In this document: positions 62,843-64,000 of the stretch, in pieces | How the letters are laid out: each line of letters starts with the position of its first letter | Position numbering within the stretch: the first letter of the stretch is position 1 | Source: Alkalimonas cellulosilytica | Lineage (GTDB): Bacteria > Pseudomonadota > Gammaproteobacteria > Enterobacterales > Alteromonadaceae | Assembly: GCF_036325985.1 (NCBI RefSeq) | Contig: NZ_JAUHLI010000007.1 | Location: forward strand, 1 to 64,000 | Length of the DNA stretch: 64,000 bases | Direction: 5' to 3' | Notes under the pieces: model-generated | The model's input: only the letters and a program-made list of their open reading frames with translations | Database searches by the model: none | Told to the model about the DNA's origin: nothing | Made by a program: the position numbers and the translations under genes

Positions 62843-64000
62843 TGGCAGATAAAAAAGCCGTCGTGCAGATCGATGGGACATCGTTCGAGTTGCCTATCTA
62901 TTCAGGTACGGCTGGCACCGACGTAATTGACGTTCGCGCCTTGGGTCAGCATGGGTATTTCACCTTTGATCCCGGTTTTATGTCGACCGGATCTTGTGAG
63001 TCAAAGATTACCTATATTGACGGTGACAAAGGCGTGCTTCTGCACCGGGGTTACCCTATTGAGCAACTGGCGGAAAAATCCAACTATCTGGAACTGTGCT
63101 ACTTGCTGCTGGAAGGTGAGTTACCCAATCAACAGCAGTTTGATCACTTTGAAAACACCATTACTCGCCACACCATGGTGCACGAAAAAATTGCCTCTTT
63201 CTTCCAGGGTTTCCGGGTTGATGCGCACCCCATGGCCATGCTCTGTGGTGTAGTTGGTGCTTTGTCGTCTTTCTACCATTCAGACCTCGATATCAATGAC
63301 CCGGAACAACGCAAACGCAGTGCCCACCGTCTGATTGCCAAGTTGCCGACCATTTCGGCGATGGCCTACAAATACACCGTCGGCCAGCCATTTGTGTATC
63401 CACGCAATGACTTAAGCTATGCAGAAAACTTCCTGCACATGATGTTCTCAGTACCAGCCGAAGACTACAAAGTCAGCCCGGTACTGGCCAAAGCCATGGA
63501 CCGCATCTTTATGCTGCATGCCGACCATGAGCAAAACGCCTCAACCTCCACCGTTCGCCTGGCAGGCTCATCTGGCGCGAACCCGTATGCCTGTATTGCA
63601 GCTGGTGTGGCGTCCTTGTGGGGACCGGCGCATGGTGGTGCCAACGAAGCTTGCCTGAAGATGTTGCAGGAAATCGGTTCAGTTGAACGTATCCCTGAGT
63701 TCGTCGCACGCGCCAAAGACAAAAACGACTCTTTCCGTCTGATGGGCTTCGGTCACCGGGTGTATAAAAACTTCGACCCACGCGCCAAAGTGATGCGGGA
63801 AACCTGCCACGAAGTGCTGAAGGAACTGAATATCAAGGATCCGTTGTTGGATGTCGCAATGGAGCTGGAGCGCATCGCGCTGGAAGATCCGTACTTCATC
63901 GAGAAAAAACTGTATCCGAATGTCGATTTCTACAGCGGCATTATCTTAAAAGCCATTGGTATTCCAACCAGCATGTTCACCGTCATCTTCGCCATGTCGC
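62843..64000 (+). CDS. gltA: Citrate synthase, cut by window end
   Basis: Joins acetyl-CoA and oxaloacetate. The 386 visible residues cover most of the usual 425-430. The start MADKKAVVQIDGTSFELPIYSGT, with AGGAGA upstream (62831-62836), is the hexameric, NADH-sensitive type of gammaproteobacteria. Visible active-site blocks are LHADHEQNASTSTVRLAGSSGANPYACI, GPAHGGANEACLKML and FGHRVYKNFDPRAKVM. The reading frame is still open at 64000. Confidence 0.98.

Overview
The window looks like a chromosomal segment of a gammaproteobacterium, most likely from the Alteromonadales or a neighbouring order. Pointers are the divergent apbC/metG pair with dcd nearby, the pabC-mltG-tmk-holB-pilZ-tatD cluster, the sdhCDAB-sucABCD run next to a divergent gltA, arginine-type EF-P next to EarP, large TonB-dependent receptors and glutamine-rich signalling proteins. 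The genus cannot be fixed from sequence reading alone.

Positions 1 to about 10,097 are an accessory region, visibly more AT-rich than the rest and ending at a tRNA-Pro(GGG) gene. It holds four parts. (a) A cut-off gene, then three overlapping unknown genes (759-2968), the first with a PD-(D/E)xK-like motif set, then a membrane-anchored protein. (b) A 4.6 kb segment bounded at both ends by the same perfect palindrome (core TTTGGCATGCCAAA; 3917-3938 and 8533-8558). It carries a tyrosine recombinase whose stop codon lies in the left palindrome, a small helix-turn-helix partner, a hairpin-rich non-coding stretch, a ComEC-type metallo-beta-lactamase-fold protein and two unknown genes. This looks like an undescribed small integrative element with palindromic ends. 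(c) An AlpA-like DNA-binding protein coupled to an IncFII-RepA-type replication initiator. (d) About 370 bases with DnaA-box-like sites, AT-rich DNA and inverted repeats, resembling a RepA-type origin, directly beside the tRNA.

From 10,250 on the gene content is core. 10-19 kb: glutathione transferase, dcd, apbC, metG, an MFS transporter with a long acidic tail, a conserved unknown protein and a quinone oxidoreductase. 19-24 kb: the tatD-pilZ-holB-tmk-mltG-pabC cluster, preceded by a gene-free stretch ending in a plus-strand terminator. 24-33 kb: a transporter-type hybrid sensor kinase (CrbS/CbrA-like), a two-subunit sodium/acetate-type symporter, a CBS/DUF294 nucleotidyltransferase and a DEDDh exonuclease. 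The symporter operon and the CBS gene share the same operator and -10 element at identical spacing, so they probably form one regulon. 33-44 kb: a TonB receptor followed by a membrane protein whose ribosome binding site lies in a hairpin, a 2189-residue kinase-like/ATPase/histidine-kinase fusion and a response-regulator diguanylate cyclase.

44-49 kb: efp with its rhamnosyltransferase earP, two small unknown genes, a DUF3185 protein and glnS. 49-52 kb: a second TonB receptor. 52-64 kb, on the minus strand: sdhC-sdhD-sdhA-sdhB-sucA-sucB-sucC-sucD, the central part of the TCA cycle, with gltA (cut by the window end) divergent from it. The E2 subunit SucB has two lipoyl domains.
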